DNA of 47,843 bases. Origin: Bacteroidia bacterium (GTDB lineage Bacteria; Bacteroidota; Bacteroidia; Bacteroidales; Azobacteroidaceae). The notes beneath the pieces were generated by a model. It worked only from the letters and a program-made list of their open reading frames with translations, ran no database searches and had not been told where the DNA came from. The DNA is taken from positions 1 through 47,843 of the forward strand of contig BNWW01000008.1 in NCBI GenBank assembly GCA_025999115.1, given 5' to 3'. The position numbers were made by a program, and so were the translations under genes. This document shows positions 1-9,782 of this stretch, one piece after another. Within the stretch, counting starts at the first letter, position 1. The number at the start of each line of letters is the position of its first letter.

Positions 1-512
1 TGTCGCCAGCATGAAAGCAGCCATTAATCCGAGGAAAAAACAGAGGTACTCGACCATTTCGTGGGCATAATGTATCTTTTGACAGTAAACCTATTTTCAG
101 GTTATTGGATTGAATGTAATTGTTGCTTTCGTAGTGTAGCCTGCGAATCAGGGCGTAAATGCGGGCGCTTAATTCGGACAAATGAAACGGCTTCGGCAAA
201 TAATCGTCGGCGCCGATATGGATACCTTTGATTTTGTCATCCAAAGAATCTTTGGCCGAAATAATGATTACCCCCGTATGGTCATTTCTTTTTTTCAGGG
301 CTTCCAAAAGTTGCAAGCCGTTTCCGTCGGGAAGCATTAAATCCAGAAGGATGCAATCGTAATCGTACAGGTTGATACGCTCATTGGCATCGCTGTATGT
401 CGCCGCATGTTCGCAAAGGTAATTTTCTCCGGAAAGATATGCTGTTATACTTTGCGCCAATGTGAGTTCATCCTCTATCAATAATATTTCCCCTATAAAT
501 TTTGTCCGACAT
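1..512 (-). pseudogene. Response regulator, receiver domain (OmpR-type), partial and apparently frameshifted
   Basis: Reading leftward from about 496, the frame encodes a clear receiver domain: EILLIEDE with the acidic pocket, ILLDLMLPDGNG with the phospho-acceptor Asp, IIISAKDS, and GADDYLPKPF with the conserved Lys. This frame has no ATG; an in-frame stop lies just upstream. An ATG at 512-510 gives MSDKIYRG in another frame. Removing one base from the CCCC run at 490-493 would join it as MSDKIYREILLIEDE, so a one-base frameshift (or sequencing error) is likely. After about codon 130 the frame stays open to the window edge, but the residues do not resemble a winged helix. A neighbouring frame instead reads a hydrophobic stretch (VEYLCFFLGLMAAFMLAT), so a second disruption or a new gene is possible. 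The family phosphorylates Asp from a partner histidine kinase; none is visible here. Confidence 0.6.
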
Positions 513-521
513 TTTTATACG

Positions 522-555
522 TTTGTGTGTAATTGAAGATTTTATGCTAACTTTG
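522..555 (+). promoter_or_regulatory. Bacteroidetes-type promoter for the acyl-CoA synthetase gene
   Basis: TTTG at 522-525 and TAACTTTG at 548-555 match the -33 and -7 elements, with 22 bases between them, slightly longer than usual. The -7 element ends 32 bases before the ATG at 588. No Shine-Dalgarno sequence precedes that ATG. Confidence 0.5.
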
Positions 556-587
556 CAGCTTATTGTTCAATCTGTTAATATTATTTT

Positions 588-2489
588 ATGAAAAAGACAA
601 TCATTGATTTATTGGAAGACAGTGTCGGCAAATACTCCGGCAAAACGTTTCTTTGGGAAAAGAAAACTATTCATTTTGAGCCGATTACTTACGCGGAAAC
701 CCGTGAACAAGTCTATCGTTTGGCGGCCGGATTATTGGCTTTGGGTGTAAAAAAGTATGATAAAGTCGCTTTACTCTCCGAAGGTCGTAACGATTGGATT
801 ATCGGCGAATTAGGTATTCTTTATACCGGCGCTGTGAATGTTCCGCTTTCGATTAAATTGGAAGAAAAAAACGATTTAATTTTCCGGATTAAACATTCCG
901 AATCGAAATATATTATGACTTCAGGTGCGCAATTGAAGAAAATCCGCGCCATTTTGCCCGATTGTCCCTTGGTGGAAAAAGTGATTGTTTTCGACCCACA
1001 ACCGGCTTACGAAGAAAAAGAAATTGCGCTCCAAAGCGTGTTGGAAGCGGGTGATGAATATCTCAAAACGCATAAAGACGAATTAATCGCCGGCAGTCAA
1101 GCCATCCAAAACGGCGATATGGCGAATATCAGCTACACTTCCGGTACCACGGCCGATCCGAAAGGCATCATGCTTTCGCACCGCAATTATACGGCCAATG
1201 TGGAACAAGCCATGTCGCTCATGGATATTACACCCGATGATAGTAATTTGATTATCATTCCGCTTGATCATTGTTTCGGACACGTAGCCGGTTTTTATTC
1301 GTTTATGGCGTTTGGAGCCAATGTGGCCACCGTGCAATTGGGGCGTTCGCCGATGGAAAGTTTGAAAAATATACCGTTGAATATCAATGAGTTTAAACCG
1401 AGTGTTTTGATGAGCGTTCCGGCTTTGGCCAAAAATTTCCGTAAAAATATCGAAACGACCATTCGGAAACAGGGACCGACGGCCGAAAAATTATTCCAAC
1501 ACGCATTAAAAACTGCGTATTCCTATAATAAAGAAGGATTTAACAAAGGCGGTATTTTGCAAATCCACAAGAAATTATTGTTGAAACTTTACGATAAAAT
1601 CCTGTTTTCAAAGGTTCGACAAGGTTTGGGTGGTAAAATGAAATTTTTTATCGGCGGCGGCGCGTTGTTGGACATCGAATTGCAACGCTTTTTTTACGCA
1701 ATCGGTATTCCCATGTTGCAAGGCTATGGGTTGAGTGAAGCTACGCCGGTCATTTCGTCCAATTCATTGAAAAGACACAAATTGGGTTCGTCGGGCTTTT
1801 TGGTTAAGAACATGGAATTGAAAATTTGTGATTTGGACGGAAACGAATTGCTGCAAGGACAAAAAGGCGAAATCGTCATTAAAGGTGAAAATGTGATGCT
1901 CGGTTATTGGAAAAATCCGACTGCCACGGCCGAAACCATCCAAGACGGCTGGCTGCATACGGGTGATATGGGTTATATGGATAAAGACGGATTTTTGTAT
2001 GTTTTGGGACGTTTCAAAAGTTTGTTAATCAGCAGCGACGGCGAAAAATACAGTCCCGAAGGCATCGAAGAAGGCATTGTCGATAAATCGAAATTCGTTG
2101 AACAAATGATGCTTCACAATAATCAAGATCCGTACACGGTGGCGTTGGTAGTTCCCGAAAAAGAGCAACTGAAACGTTATGTCGAAAGCATCCGTCCCGA
2201 TTTGACGTGGGATTCGGAAGAAGCTAAAACATTGGCATTGCAGAAGATACAAGACGAAGTGAATCAATATCGCAGCGGCGGTGCGTATGCCGGCGAATTT
2301 CCCGAACGTTGGTTGCCGGCAGCTATCGGCGTACTTCCCGAAGCGTTTACCGAGCAAAATCTATTATTAAACTCGACCATGAAAATGGTGCGCGGTAAAA
2401 TTGAGGAGCGTTATGCCGACCGCTTGGCGTTTTTATATACTACGGAAGGGAAAAATATTGTAAACGCTTTGAATTTGGCAGCTTTATAG
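588..2489 (+). CDS. Long-chain fatty-acid--CoA ligase (AMP-binding, FAA1 type)
   Basis: A 633-residue adenylate-forming enzyme expected to activate fatty acids to acyl-AMP and then acyl-CoA. The ATP-binding P-loop ISYTSGTTADPKGIMLSH is at residues 181-198. Further on are the adenine-binding motif GYGLSEATP, the hinge and ribose-binding motif LHTGDMGYMDKDGFLYVLGR, and a C-terminal domain. Length and motif order fit the bacterial long-chain acyl-CoA synthetase group (COG1022). There is no signal peptide, so the protein is cytoplasmic or peripherally membrane-bound. It is the first gene of a rightward run with lgt and cinA and has its own promoter. The chain-length preference cannot be read from sequence. 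Confidence 0.9.
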   Translation: MKKTIIDLLEDSVGKYSGKTFLWEKKTIHFEPITYAETREQVYRLAAGLLALGVKKYDKVALLSEGRNDWIIGELGILYTGAVNVPLSIKLEEKNDLIFRIKHSESKYIMTSGAQLKKIRAILPDCPLVEKVIVFDPQPAYEEKEIALQSVLEAGDEYLKTHKDELIAGSQAIQNGDMANISYTSGTTADPKGIMLSHRNYTANVEQAMSLMDITPDDSNLIIIPLDHCFGHVAGFYSFMAFGANVATVQLGRSPMESLKNIPLNINEFKPSVLMSVPALAKNFRKNIETTIRKQGPTAEKLFQHALKTAYSYNKEGFNKGGILQIHKKLLLKLYDKILFSKVRQGLGGKMKFFIGGGALLDIELQRFFYAIGIPMLQGYGLSEATPVISSNSLKRHKLGSSGFLVKNMELKICDLDGNELLQGQKGEIVIKGENVMLGYWKNPTATAETIQDGWLHTGDMGYMDKDGFLYVLGRFKSLLISSDGEKYSPEGIEEGIVDKSKFVEQMMLHNNQDPYTVALVVPEKEQLKRYVESIRPDLTWDSEEAKTLALQKIQDEVNQYRSGGAYAGEFPERWLPAAIGVLPEAFTEQNLLLNSTMKMVRGKIEERYADRLAFLYTTEGKNIVNALNLAAL

Positions 2490-2524
2490 CATAAAGATAA
2501 TATAATTATTTAAAAAAGATAAAT

Positions 2525-3406
2525 ATGCTTTCGTATATCACTTGGACAGCCGATCCTACGGCTTTTCACATTCCATTTTGGGGACATGAAGTTCGTTGGT
2601 ACGGCATCGCATTTGCCGTTGGTTTTGCGTTGGGCGCTTGGATCGTCCAAAAAATCTGGAAAAATGAGAAATTAAACGAATCGTGGTTCGACAAATTGTT
2701 CCTTTATGTGTTGATTTCGGCAACTCTCGGCGCTCGTTTGGGACATTGTTTGTTTTATGCTTGGGAACCCTTGGCCGAACCTGCCGAATGGCTCGGCATC
2801 ACTTGGAACTATTACAATCCGTATTTGGCGCATCCTCTCGACTTGATTAAGATTTGGGAAGGCGGTTTGGCTTCTCACGGCGGTACTTTGGGAATTATCA
2901 TTGCGGTTTGGATTTTCTCGCGCAAAGTTACGCATAAGGGTTTATTGTGGACTTTCGATCGCTTGGTGGTTCCTGTGGGCTTTGTAGCTGCGCTGATTCG
3001 TTTAGGTAATTTGATGAATTCCGAAATTTACGGTCATCCCACTACTGTGGCGTGGGGATTTCGTTTCGTGAACGATCGTTCGTGGTATTTGCCACCCATT
3101 GATGCTTTGCCCTGTCATCCTACGCAATTATATGAAGCGTTTTTCTACATTCTGACCGGTTTGGTTTGCTTGTGGATGTATTGGAAACGAAAAGATTACC
3201 AATATCCCGGATTGATTTTCGGCGTATTCCTGATAGGTATTTTCCTTTCGCGCTTCTTTGTGGAATTTTTCAAAAATGTGCAGGAATCGTTTGAGAATAA
3301 TTGGTTTTTGGATATGGGACAATGGTTGAGCGTTCCGTTTATTATTGTTGGGATTATATTGATATATAGAGGTTTAAATCTGAAAAGAGCCGATGCGAAA
3401 CGTTGA
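2525..3406 (+). CDS. lgt: Prolipoprotein diacylglyceryl transferase
   Basis: A 293-residue polytopic inner-membrane enzyme that transfers diacylglycerol from phosphatidylglycerol to the lipobox cysteine of prolipoproteins. Recognisable Lgt segments are EVRWYGIAFAVGF near the N-terminus, GGLASHGGTLG, the signature RLGNLMNSEIYG, and CHPTQLYEAF. About seven hydrophobic segments are spread along the protein. Its last 14 bases overlap the start of cinA, which implies translational coupling. Substrates in this window include the lipoproteins at 24534 and 36417. Confidence 0.95.
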   Translation: MLSYITWTADPTAFHIPFWGHEVRWYGIAFAVGFALGAWIVQKIWKNEKLNESWFDKLFLYVLISATLGARLGHCLFYAWEPLAEPAEWLGITWNYYNPYLAHPLDLIKIWEGGLASHGGTLGIIIAVWIFSRKVTHKGLLWTFDRLVVPVGFVAALIRLGNLMNSEIYGHPTTVAWGFRFVNDRSWYLPPIDALPCHPTQLYEAFFYILTGLVCLWMYWKRKDYQYPGLIFGVFLIGIFLSRFFVEFFKNVQESFENNWFLDMGQWLSVPFIIVGIILIYRGLNLKRADAKR

Positions 3407-4631
3407 AATTATTACCATCGGCGATGAACTTCTCATCGGCCAAGTGGTCGATACCAATTCGGCTTGGATGGCGGTAGAACTTAATAAGGTGGGTTTGGAT
3501 GTATGTTATAAAACCACCGTCGGCGATAACGAAACCGATATTTCGGATGCTTTCGATCGCGCCTTTTCCCGCGCATCCATTGTTTTGGTAACCGGTGGTA
3601 TCGGTCCTACAAAAGACGATATTACCAAAAAAACGCTTTGCAAATATTTTGATACCTCCTTGGTTTTCAATTCAGAAACCTTGCAAACCATCGAAAATAT
3701 TTTTACCGGATTAAGCAAAACGTTGAACGAATTAACGCGCCAACAAGCCTACGTTCCCGAAAAAGCCCAAATCATTCAAAACCGGATGGGAACGGCGCCG
3801 CTTACCTGGTTTGAGCGCGACGGAAAAGTCTTGGTGTCGATGCCCGGCGTTCCCTACGAGATGAAATGGGCCATGGAGAATGAAATCATTCCTCGTTTGC
3901 AAAAGCATTTTGTGATTTCCGGTTCGATTCAACATCAAACGTTTTGGGTGAAAAATTACACCGAATCGCTATTGGCCATGTTTCTGGATGCGTTTGAAAC
4001 CGGTTTGCCCGCCCACATCCAATTGGCCTACCTGCCGACTTCGGGCTTAATTCGCTTGCGATTGAGTGGACGAAGCGACAATAAAGCCGTTTTAACACAA
4101 GAAATGGATGCTCAACGCGAAAAACTCCTTGCACTTTTGGACGAAAATATCGTTTCGGAAGAAGACCAAAGCATGGAATTAACGTTGGATAAAATCCTGA
4201 AAAATAAAAATTTAACATTAAGCGTAGCCGAAAGTTGCACCGGCGGAAAATTAGCCTCTTTATTTACAGCCATTCCCGGTTGCTCGCAATATTTCAAGGG
4301 TGGGGTAGTGTCGTATTCCAATGATGCCAAAGCCGAAATTCTGAATGTAAGCCGTTGTGATATAAATAATTATGGTGCCGTAAGCCGTGAAACGGTGGAG
4401 CAGATGGCACGCGGCGCCCAACAAATTTTTCATTCCGATTGCGCCATGGCTACTTCCGGAATTGCAGGGCCGGACGGCGGAACGCCCGAAAAACCGGTCG
4501 GAACCGTTTGGATTGCAGTAACTTACGGCGATTTAATTTGTTCACGGAAATTTCAATTTTCTAAAAACCGTGAAAATAATATCTTTCGCACTTGCAATAA
4601 TGCGATGGTGATGTTGATGGAAATTATTTGA
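3393..4631 (+). CDS. cinA: CinA-family protein (competence/damage-inducible; NMN deamidase domain)
   Basis: A 412-residue two-domain protein. The N-terminal MoaB/MogA-like domain starts EIITIGDELLIGQVVDTNS and contains VLVTGGIGPTKDD, as expected for the CinA ADP-ribose pyrophosphatase module. The C-terminal domain carries LSVAESCTGGKLASLFTAIP and ATSGIAGPDGGTPEKPVGTV, typical of the PncC NMN deamidase. Full length for the family. The ATG lies inside the end of lgt, a 14-base overlap. The gene ends just before a repeat element at 4641. Confidence 0.92.
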   Translation: MRNVEIITIGDELLIGQVVDTNSAWMAVELNKVGLDVCYKTTVGDNETDISDAFDRAFSRASIVLVTGGIGPTKDDITKKTLCKYFDTSLVFNSETLQTIENIFTGLSKTLNELTRQQAYVPEKAQIIQNRMGTAPLTWFERDGKVLVSMPGVPYEMKWAMENEIIPRLQKHFVISGSIQHQTFWVKNYTESLLAMFLDAFETGLPAHIQLAYLPTSGLIRLRLSGRSDNKAVLTQEMDAQREKLLALLDENIVSEEDQSMELTLDKILKNKNLTLSVAESCTGGKLASLFTAIPGCSQYFKGGVVSYSNDAKAEILNVSRCDINNYGAVSRETVEQMARGAQQIFHSDCAMATSGIAGPDGGTPEKPVGTVWIAVTYGDLICSRKFQFSKNRENNIFRTCNNAMVMLMEII

Positions 4632-4640
4632 GTTTTACCT

Positions 4641-4724
4641 ACCCCTAAATCCCCTAAAGGGGAACTTGGCCGCAGTACTTTTTTCAATCGCATGGTCTTT
4701 ACTCTCCCTTAGGGGTTGGGGAGA
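4641..4724. repeat. Inverted-repeat element, CCCCTAAAGGGG family, copy 1
   Basis: The left arm (4641-4670) contains CCCCTAAAGGGGAACTTGG. The right arm (about 4695-4724) is an imperfect reverse complement of it, with about 25 bases between them. Related arms occur at 21949, 34462 and 45748. The right arm encodes the last residues and stop codon of the waaA-like gene. Confidence 0.8.
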
Positions 4725-5964
4725 ATACATTCAAAGCCTGCAGATGCGAATAAACGCGCTCTGTTGCTCCAAGGTGTTCAACGACAAATCGTTTGGCTTT
4801 TTCGCTTATATCCGATTTATATTTGGGATACGACAACAAAGCATTCATTGCTCGTTTCATTTCGTCGATGTCTGTTACGGAAATGCCGCCACCGGTCGTC
4901 ATCATATCTATCGCTTCTTTCGATTGCCGGTAATTGGGGCCGAATAAAACCGGAATACCGAATACCGATGCTTCCAAAATGTTGTGAACGCCGGCATTGA
5001 ATCCACCCCCCACAAATGCTAAATCGCCGTAACGATAGAGCGACGACAAAAGGCCGAAACAGTCGATAATCAGGCAATCGGCCGATTGGATATTCGATTT
5101 CAAGGTTTGTGAATACAATAATGTCGGCCGTTCCGATTGGACGCGAATTTCGGCAAACCGTTCGGCCGTCATCTCGTGAGGAACAATAATCAATTTGATA
5201 TTGGGCGTTTGATTGAAATAAGTAAACAGCAAATCTTCGTCTTTCGGCCAAGTATTGCCGGCAACTATCGCCATTGCTTTTTCGTTTTCGCCCGAATGTA
5301 AAAATTGGTCAATCAGCGGAAGATGTTTTCGTTGCTCGTAAATTTCATATACGCGGTCAAAACGGGTATCGCCACTGACCGAAAGTGCGTGAAAACCGTT
5401 TTGTTCCAACAAGAGTCGCGACGGTTCGTCCTGAACAAAAATATGCGTGTAATTGTCTAATACATAGCGCCATTCAAAACCGTACCAATTGAAATAGGCT
5501 TGTTTGGCGTTGAATATCGCCGACACGATGAATGCCGGTATTTTTCGATAATGCAATTCTTCGGAAAAATTCACGCCCAAGGGTTTGTTGATAAAAACGG
5601 CTATTGTCGGTTGCACTAAATCCAAGAATTTCAGCACATTCCGGTTTTGGTCGAACGGAAGATAGCCGATCAAATCGGCCGCTGCATAGTTTTGATGGGC
5701 TTCGTAAGTCGTGGGCGAAAAAAACGTGAGCAGGATTTTATATCCGGGCTGTTCTTTTTTGATTTTTTCAATCAGAGGACGTCCTTGTTCAAAATCGCCC
5801 AACGAAGCGGCATGAAACCAGATATACACATCTTCCGGATTTCGTTGTTCCCTCAACATCCGAAACGTTTTTTTCTGGCCTTGTAGCAGCAAGCGGGCTT
5901 TTTTGTTGAAAAGCGAAAGCGCTTGGAGTGCCAAAACCGACAGGGCTGTGATTAAATCACTCAT
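4699..5964 (-). CDS. waaA: 3-deoxy-D-manno-octulosonic acid transferase family protein (GT30), altered active-site motifs
   Basis: A 421-residue protein with the KdtA/WaaA fold: an N-terminal hydrophobic anchor (residues about 3-20), the N-lobe motif [28 protein letters not shown], and the CMP-Kdo-binding region [18 protein letters not shown]. WaaA transfers Kdo from CMP-Kdo to lipid A precursor at the inner membrane. Two catalytic positions look changed. The usual Gly-Glu is Gly-Asp here (D57), and the second glutamate motif, usually EFW or ELW, reads NKPLGVN. Activity is therefore uncertain. The C-terminal tail SPTPKGE and the stop codon come from the repeat at 4641-4724. The start ATG overlaps the gltX stop by four bases. 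Confidence 0.8.
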   Translation of the reverse strand: MSDLITALSVLALQALSLFNKKARLLLQGQKKTFRMLREQRNPEDVYIWFHAASLGDFEQGRPLIEKIKKEQPGYKILLTFFSPTTYEAHQNYAAADLIGYLPFDQNRNVLKFLDLVQPTIAVFINKPLGVNFSEELHYRKIPAFIVSAIFNAKQAYFNWYGFEWRYVLDNYTHIFVQDEPSRLLLEQNGFHALSVSGDTRFDRVYEIYEQRKHLPLIDQFLHSGENEKAMAIVAGNTWPKDEDLLFTYFNQTPNIKLIIVPHEMTAERFAEIRVQSERPTLLYSQTLKSNIQSADCLIIDCFGLLSSLYRYGDLAFVGGGFNAGVHNILEASVFGIPVLFGPNYRQSKEAIDMMTTGGGISVTDIDEMKRAMNALLSYPKYKSDISEKAKRFVVEHLGATERVYSHLQALNVFSPTPKGE

Positions 5965-7568
5965 TTCAATTGTTCGATGGCGTTTTTAATACGTGTGATA
6001 ACTTCTTCTTTTCCAAGTATTTCTGTGATGTCGAAGATGTGCGGTCCTTTCGATTCGCCCACCAGAGCCAAGCGGAAAGCGTTCATCACTCCGCCCATCG
6101 AATAGCCTTTTGATTCAATCCAAGGAATGACAATCTCTTCAGTGGGTTTGGCTGTAAAATCGGAAATTGATACCAAGATTTGGATTAATTCGGTTAGTTG
6201 TGCGGGCGATTCGGCTTTCCAACGTTTTTGCACCATTTTTTCGTCGTAATGAATCGGCTCCAAGAAAAAATATTCCGTTTGATCCCATAATTCTTCGATG
6301 AGATTAATTCGTTCTTTCACCAAACCGATGATTTTCACTATTTTATCAAAGAATTGCGGATTTTCATACGCTTTTTGAGCGATTTCGTAGAAAATCGAAT
6401 TATCGAATGTCGGTACTTGCGTAATTTGATAGGGTTCGTAAACCGGAGCGGGTTGTTGGTGTGCCAAAGAGTCCAGAAACAATTCGGCTATTGCTTGGTC
6501 GGATTTCCGTTGAATGTATTGATGGTTGAACCATTCGCCTTTTTTGTAATCGAATTTGGCGCCGCTTTTGCTACATTTTTCCAAAGAAAAACGGAGAATC
6601 AGGTCTTCCAAATCCATGATTTCGACGTCGTCGCCCGGACTCCAACCCAAGAGAGCCAGAAAATTAATCACCGCTTCGGGCAAATACCCTTTCTCGCGAT
6701 AGCCCGACGAAATTTCGCCGCTTTTCGGGTCGTGCCATTCCAACGGAAAAACAGGAAATCCCAAGCGGTCGCCGTCGCGTTTGCTCAATTTGCCGTTGCC
6801 TTCGGGTTTCAATAATAAAGGCAGGTGGGCGAATTGCGGCATCGTATCTTTCCATCCAAGATATTGATACAGAATAACATGAAGCGGAGCGGACGGGAGC
6901 CATTCTTCGCCGCGAATCACGTGCGAAACTTCCATCAAATGATCGTCCACGATATTGGCCAAATGATAAGTCGGTAATTCGTCGGCCGATTTATACAATA
7001 CTTTATCGTCTAATATAGAAGAATTTACACTTACTTCGCCGCGAATCAAATCATTAACGGTAATGGGTTGACCGGGTTCGATTTGGATGCGTACCACATA
7101 TTGCACGCCATTGGAGATGCGATTTTCGGTTTCTTCTTTCGATAAAGTCAGCGAATTGGTCATCGAGAGGCGCGTAGAGGCGTCGTATTGGAAATTCGGG
7201 ATTTCTTTGCGTTTGGCGTCCAACTCTTCGGGTGTATCGAAGGCGATATAAGCCAAACCGTTGTCTAATAGATGATTGACGTATTGTTTATAAATTTCTT
7301 TTCGTTCCGATTGGCGATACGGTCCGTAAGGTCCGCCGATATGGACACCTTCGGTAAACGTAATGCCCAGCCAATCAAAAGCTTCCACGATATAGTTTTC
7401 CGCGCCCGGCACAAAACGTCCCGAATCGGTATCTTCGATACGGAGAATAAAATCGCCGTCGTGTTTTTTAGCGAATAAATAATTGTATAAAGCCGTGCGA
7501 ACGCCGCCGGTGTGGAGCGGGCCGGTGGGACTGGGTGCAAAACGAACTCTTACTTTCTTTTCCGACAT
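5961..7568 (-). CDS. gltX: Glutamyl-tRNA synthetase
   Basis: A 535-residue class I aminoacyl-tRNA synthetase that charges tRNA-Glu in the cytoplasm. The HIGH-type motif appears as [20 protein letters not shown] near residue 10, and [16 protein letters not shown] is the KMSKS loop. The middle and C-terminal anticodon-binding regions are complete. It is slightly longer than the usual 470-510 residues, as is common in Bacteroidetes. The initiator is ATG at 7568. It is followed by the waaA-like gene with an ATGA overlap, and is divergent from the glycosyltransferase run starting at 7704. Confidence 0.95.
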   Translation of the reverse strand: MSEKKVRVRFAPSPTGPLHTGGVRTALYNYLFAKKHDGDFILRIEDTDSGRFVPGAENYIVEAFDWLGITFTEGVHIGGPYGPYRQSERKEIYKQYVNHLLDNGLAYIAFDTPEELDAKRKEIPNFQYDASTRLSMTNSLTLSKEETENRISNGVQYVVRIQIEPGQPITVNDLIRGEVSVNSSILDDKVLYKSADELPTYHLANIVDDHLMEVSHVIRGEEWLPSAPLHVILYQYLGWKDTMPQFAHLPLLLKPEGNGKLSKRDGDRLGFPVFPLEWHDPKSGEISSGYREKGYLPEAVINFLALLGWSPGDDVEIMDLEDLILRFSLEKCSKSGAKFDYKKGEWFNHQYIQRKSDQAIAELFLDSLAHQQPAPVYEPYQITQVPTFDNSIFYEIAQKAYENPQFFDKIVKIIGLVKERINLIEELWDQTEYFFLEPIHYDEKMVQKRWKAESPAQLTELIQILVSISDFTAKPTEEIVIPWIESKGYSMGGVMNAFRLALVGESKGPHIFDITEILGKEEVITRIKNAIEQLK

Positions 7569-7587
7569 GATTGTATGATTTTTTTTG

Positions 7588-7595
7588 CAAAAGTA
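7588..7595 (-). promoter_or_regulatory. -7 element upstream of gltX
   Basis: The minus strand reads TACTTTTG, matching TAnnTTTG, 20 bases upstream of the gltX ATG. No convincing TTTG is seen at the -33 position, so support is partial. Confidence 0.35.
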
Positions 7596-7667
7596 GTAAA
7601 ATTTCCTTTAAATATTTTCAGAAGATACGCATTTTGCCGAAAAACGAATGATTTATGATAAATTTAT

Positions 7668-7675
7668 TATCTTTG
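7668..7675 (+). promoter_or_regulatory. -7 element upstream of the CDP-glycerol glycerophosphotransferase-like gene
   Basis: TATCTTTG, a perfect TAnnTTTG match, ends 28 bases before the ATG at 7704. The nearest TTTG (7633-7636) is farther upstream than normal. Confidence 0.45.
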
Positions 7676-7703
7676 TACCTTTTAATTTACTGTATAATAC
7701 GAA

Positions 7704-8885
7704 ATGAATAAATTTACTCAACTACATTATCGAACAAAATATTTTATCTATAAATATTTTTTCACAAAATATCATAAAGTACATCCAAACAGGTTGTTAG
7801 CTATCAGTATGGATGGTACCAATTACGGATGCAATCCTAAAGCGATTACCGATGCCTTATTGAAATATTATCCCGGTGAGGTTGAAATCTATTGGGCTTT
7901 CCGGCGCAAAAATGTTCCTCAAGAAGTGGATAGTCGCATCAAAATAGTGGTTTTGGCATCTTGGAAATATTATTTTGTTGCAACAACAGCCCGTATAATC
8001 ATTCACAATACGCATTTTGACTTTTGTGTGCCTTTGTTGAATAAACAGAAAGAACAAATTTATATTCAGACATGGCACGGCACGGCCATGAAAAAAATTG
8101 AAAAAGATGTGGTTGATTGTTTGCATCCCGGCTATTTAAAGAAAGCCATTGATGATTCGGCACAGAGCGATATTATGTTGTCGGGATCACAATATCATAC
8201 AGGTACAATCAAACAAACGTTTTGGTTTTCCGGACGCATTTTGGAAACAGGTATGCCGCGTAATGATATTTTTTTTACTGATAATCAAGCAAATAAAGAC
8301 AAAATTTTTTCTTATTACGGGATAGAAAAAAATATGAAAATCATACTTTTTTGTCCTACATTCCGGACAAACAGTCAAAATTTTCATTTTGATTTGGATA
8401 CCAACCGGTTACGTGACTGTTTAACGACAAAATACGGTGAAAATTGGCGTTTGTTTATTCGTTTACATCCCTGTATGAACGATGTGAGCAAAGTTTTTGA
8501 TTTCGACCCCGAATGGATGGTGGATGTAACCCCTTATCCCGACATACAGGAGTTGTTGCATATTGCTTCGATTTTGATTACCGATTATTCTTCTGTTATG
8601 TTTGATTTTATGCTGACTAAACGGCCTTGTTTTATCTTTGCAACAGACACTAAAACTTATGATAGAGGTACTTATCTTGATATTCGAACATTACCGTTCC
8701 CATTTGCAGACAGTAGTGAGCAATTGATTGAAAACATACTACATTTTGATGAAAATAAATTTGTCGATGACTTGGAAAAATTTGAAAAACAGGCGCTTGT
8801 TTCCTGCGAAACCGGTGATTCCGCACTAAATGTCAGTAAATTTATCATGGAGGAGATAAGGAACGACAAATACGTTAAACAATAA
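7704..8885 (+). CDS. CDP-glycerol:glycerophosphate glycerophosphotransferase family protein (TagF/TagB-like)
   Basis: A 393-residue protein with hallmarks of the Glyphos_transf family (PF04464): IYIQTWHGTAMKKIEKD at about residues 112-128, ILFCPTFRTN, RLHPCMND, and ILITDYSSVMFDFMLTKRP near residue 300. Family members transfer polyol-phosphate units or related sugars onto surface polymers. In Gram-negative bacteria they usually sit in capsule or O-antigen loci. No signal peptide is seen, so it probably acts at the cytoplasmic membrane face. It starts a three-gene rightward cluster with a GT2 and a DXD-type glycosyltransferase. The actual substrate is unknown. Confidence 0.85.
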   Translation: MNKFTQLHYRTKYFIYKYFFTKYHKVHPNRLLAISMDGTNYGCNPKAITDALLKYYPGEVEIYWAFRRKNVPQEVDSRIKIVVLASWKYYFVATTARIIIHNTHFDFCVPLLNKQKEQIYIQTWHGTAMKKIEKDVVDCLHPGYLKKAIDDSAQSDIMLSGSQYHTGTIKQTFWFSGRILETGMPRNDIFFTDNQANKDKIFSYYGIEKNMKIILFCPTFRTNSQNFHFDLDTNRLRDCLTTKYGENWRLFIRLHPCMNDVSKVFDFDPEWMVDVTPYPDIQELLHIASILITDYSSVMFDFMLTKRPCFIFATDTKTYDRGTYLDIRTLPFPFADSSEQLIENILHFDENKFVDDLEKFEKQALVSCETGDSALNVSKFIMEEIRNDKYVKQ

Positions 8886-8898
8886 ATTCATCTAATCA

Positions 8899-9759
8899 AT
8901 GCAAGAAAAGACTGTTATTTCGGTTATCGTTCCGGTTTACAACGGTGAAAAATACTTGGCGCAAGCACTTGACAATTTACTTTTTCAAACATATAAACAT
9001 TTGGAAATCATTGTTGTAAATGACGGTTCGACCGATAATTCCGAAGCTATAGCCCGGCAATATGATGTATGTCTCATCAATCAGTCGAATCAGGGATTAT
9101 CAGCCGCACGAAATGCAGGAATTGTCAACGCCACAGGCGATTATATTCATTTCTTAGATGTGGATGATTGGTTGAACCTCGAATATTATGAAAAAATGTT
9201 GCAAGCAGCTCTTGCGACCAATGCGGATATAGCTTGTAGCGGTATCGAAAACGAACGAATGCCGATGCAAACCTTTCTCTACCGGCATCAATTGTTAGTA
9301 AGTAATGCCGACGACAAAATCCGCTTGTCCAATGTGGATAATATGGGTTTTTGTTGGCGCTATCTATTTCGTACACAACTTCTTCGCGATAACAATCTGA
9401 TATTTGAAGTGGGACGATTGATTGAAGATTTGGTGTTTTCGTTACAAGCCGTTTATTGGGCAAACAGAATTGTTTCCGTGCCGGACGCCGTTTATTATTA
9501 CCGGCATCGTTCCGGTTCCATATTAACATCAAAAAGCAAAGCCATACACAAAAAGCGGAATAAAGATTATCGGCATGCCGAAAAATTTTGTGTCGATTTT
9601 GCTGAACGTCATCATCTCAATATCAAAGGCGGCGGCCGGCAGTCGTTTCAATACAAATCTTTGGGTATTCCTTTTCTTAAAAAACGAATTGAACAAGATG
9701 GAAAAGTGCGATGGTATCTATTTGGAAAACTTTTAGTATTCCAAAAGAAAGTTATCTGA
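8899..9759 (+). CDS. Glycosyltransferase family 2
   Basis: A 286-residue GT-A fold enzyme. The N-terminus ISVIVPVYNGEKYLAQALDN, the nucleotide-binding EIIVVNDGSTDNSEAIA, GLSAARNAGI, and the DXD-type metal site FLDVDDW are all present. LIEDLVFSLQAVYWANRIVS lies in the C-terminal half. It should add a sugar from an NDP-sugar to a surface glycan at the inner membrane face. It closely resembles the GT2 encoded at 10654-11439 on the opposite strand along most of its length, so the two are paralogues. The spacing to the upstream gene is 13 bases. Confidence 0.9.
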   Translation: MQEKTVISVIVPVYNGEKYLAQALDNLLFQTYKHLEIIVVNDGSTDNSEAIARQYDVCLINQSNQGLSAARNAGIVNATGDYIHFLDVDDWLNLEYYEKMLQAALATNADIACSGIENERMPMQTFLYRHQLLVSNADDKIRLSNVDNMGFCWRYLFRTQLLRDNNLIFEVGRLIEDLVFSLQAVYWANRIVSVPDAVYYYRHRSGSILTSKSKAIHKKRNKDYRHAEKFCVDFAERHHLNIKGGGRQSFQYKSLGIPFLKKRIEQDGKVRWYLFGKLLVFQKKVI

Positions 9760-9782
9760 TTTACATTTAAAATAAAATAGTT

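Noticed and set aside
4666..5000. Small plus-strand frames over the end of the waaA-like gene
   Set aside because: They arise from the repeat element and the antisense of waaA, and show no protein family features.
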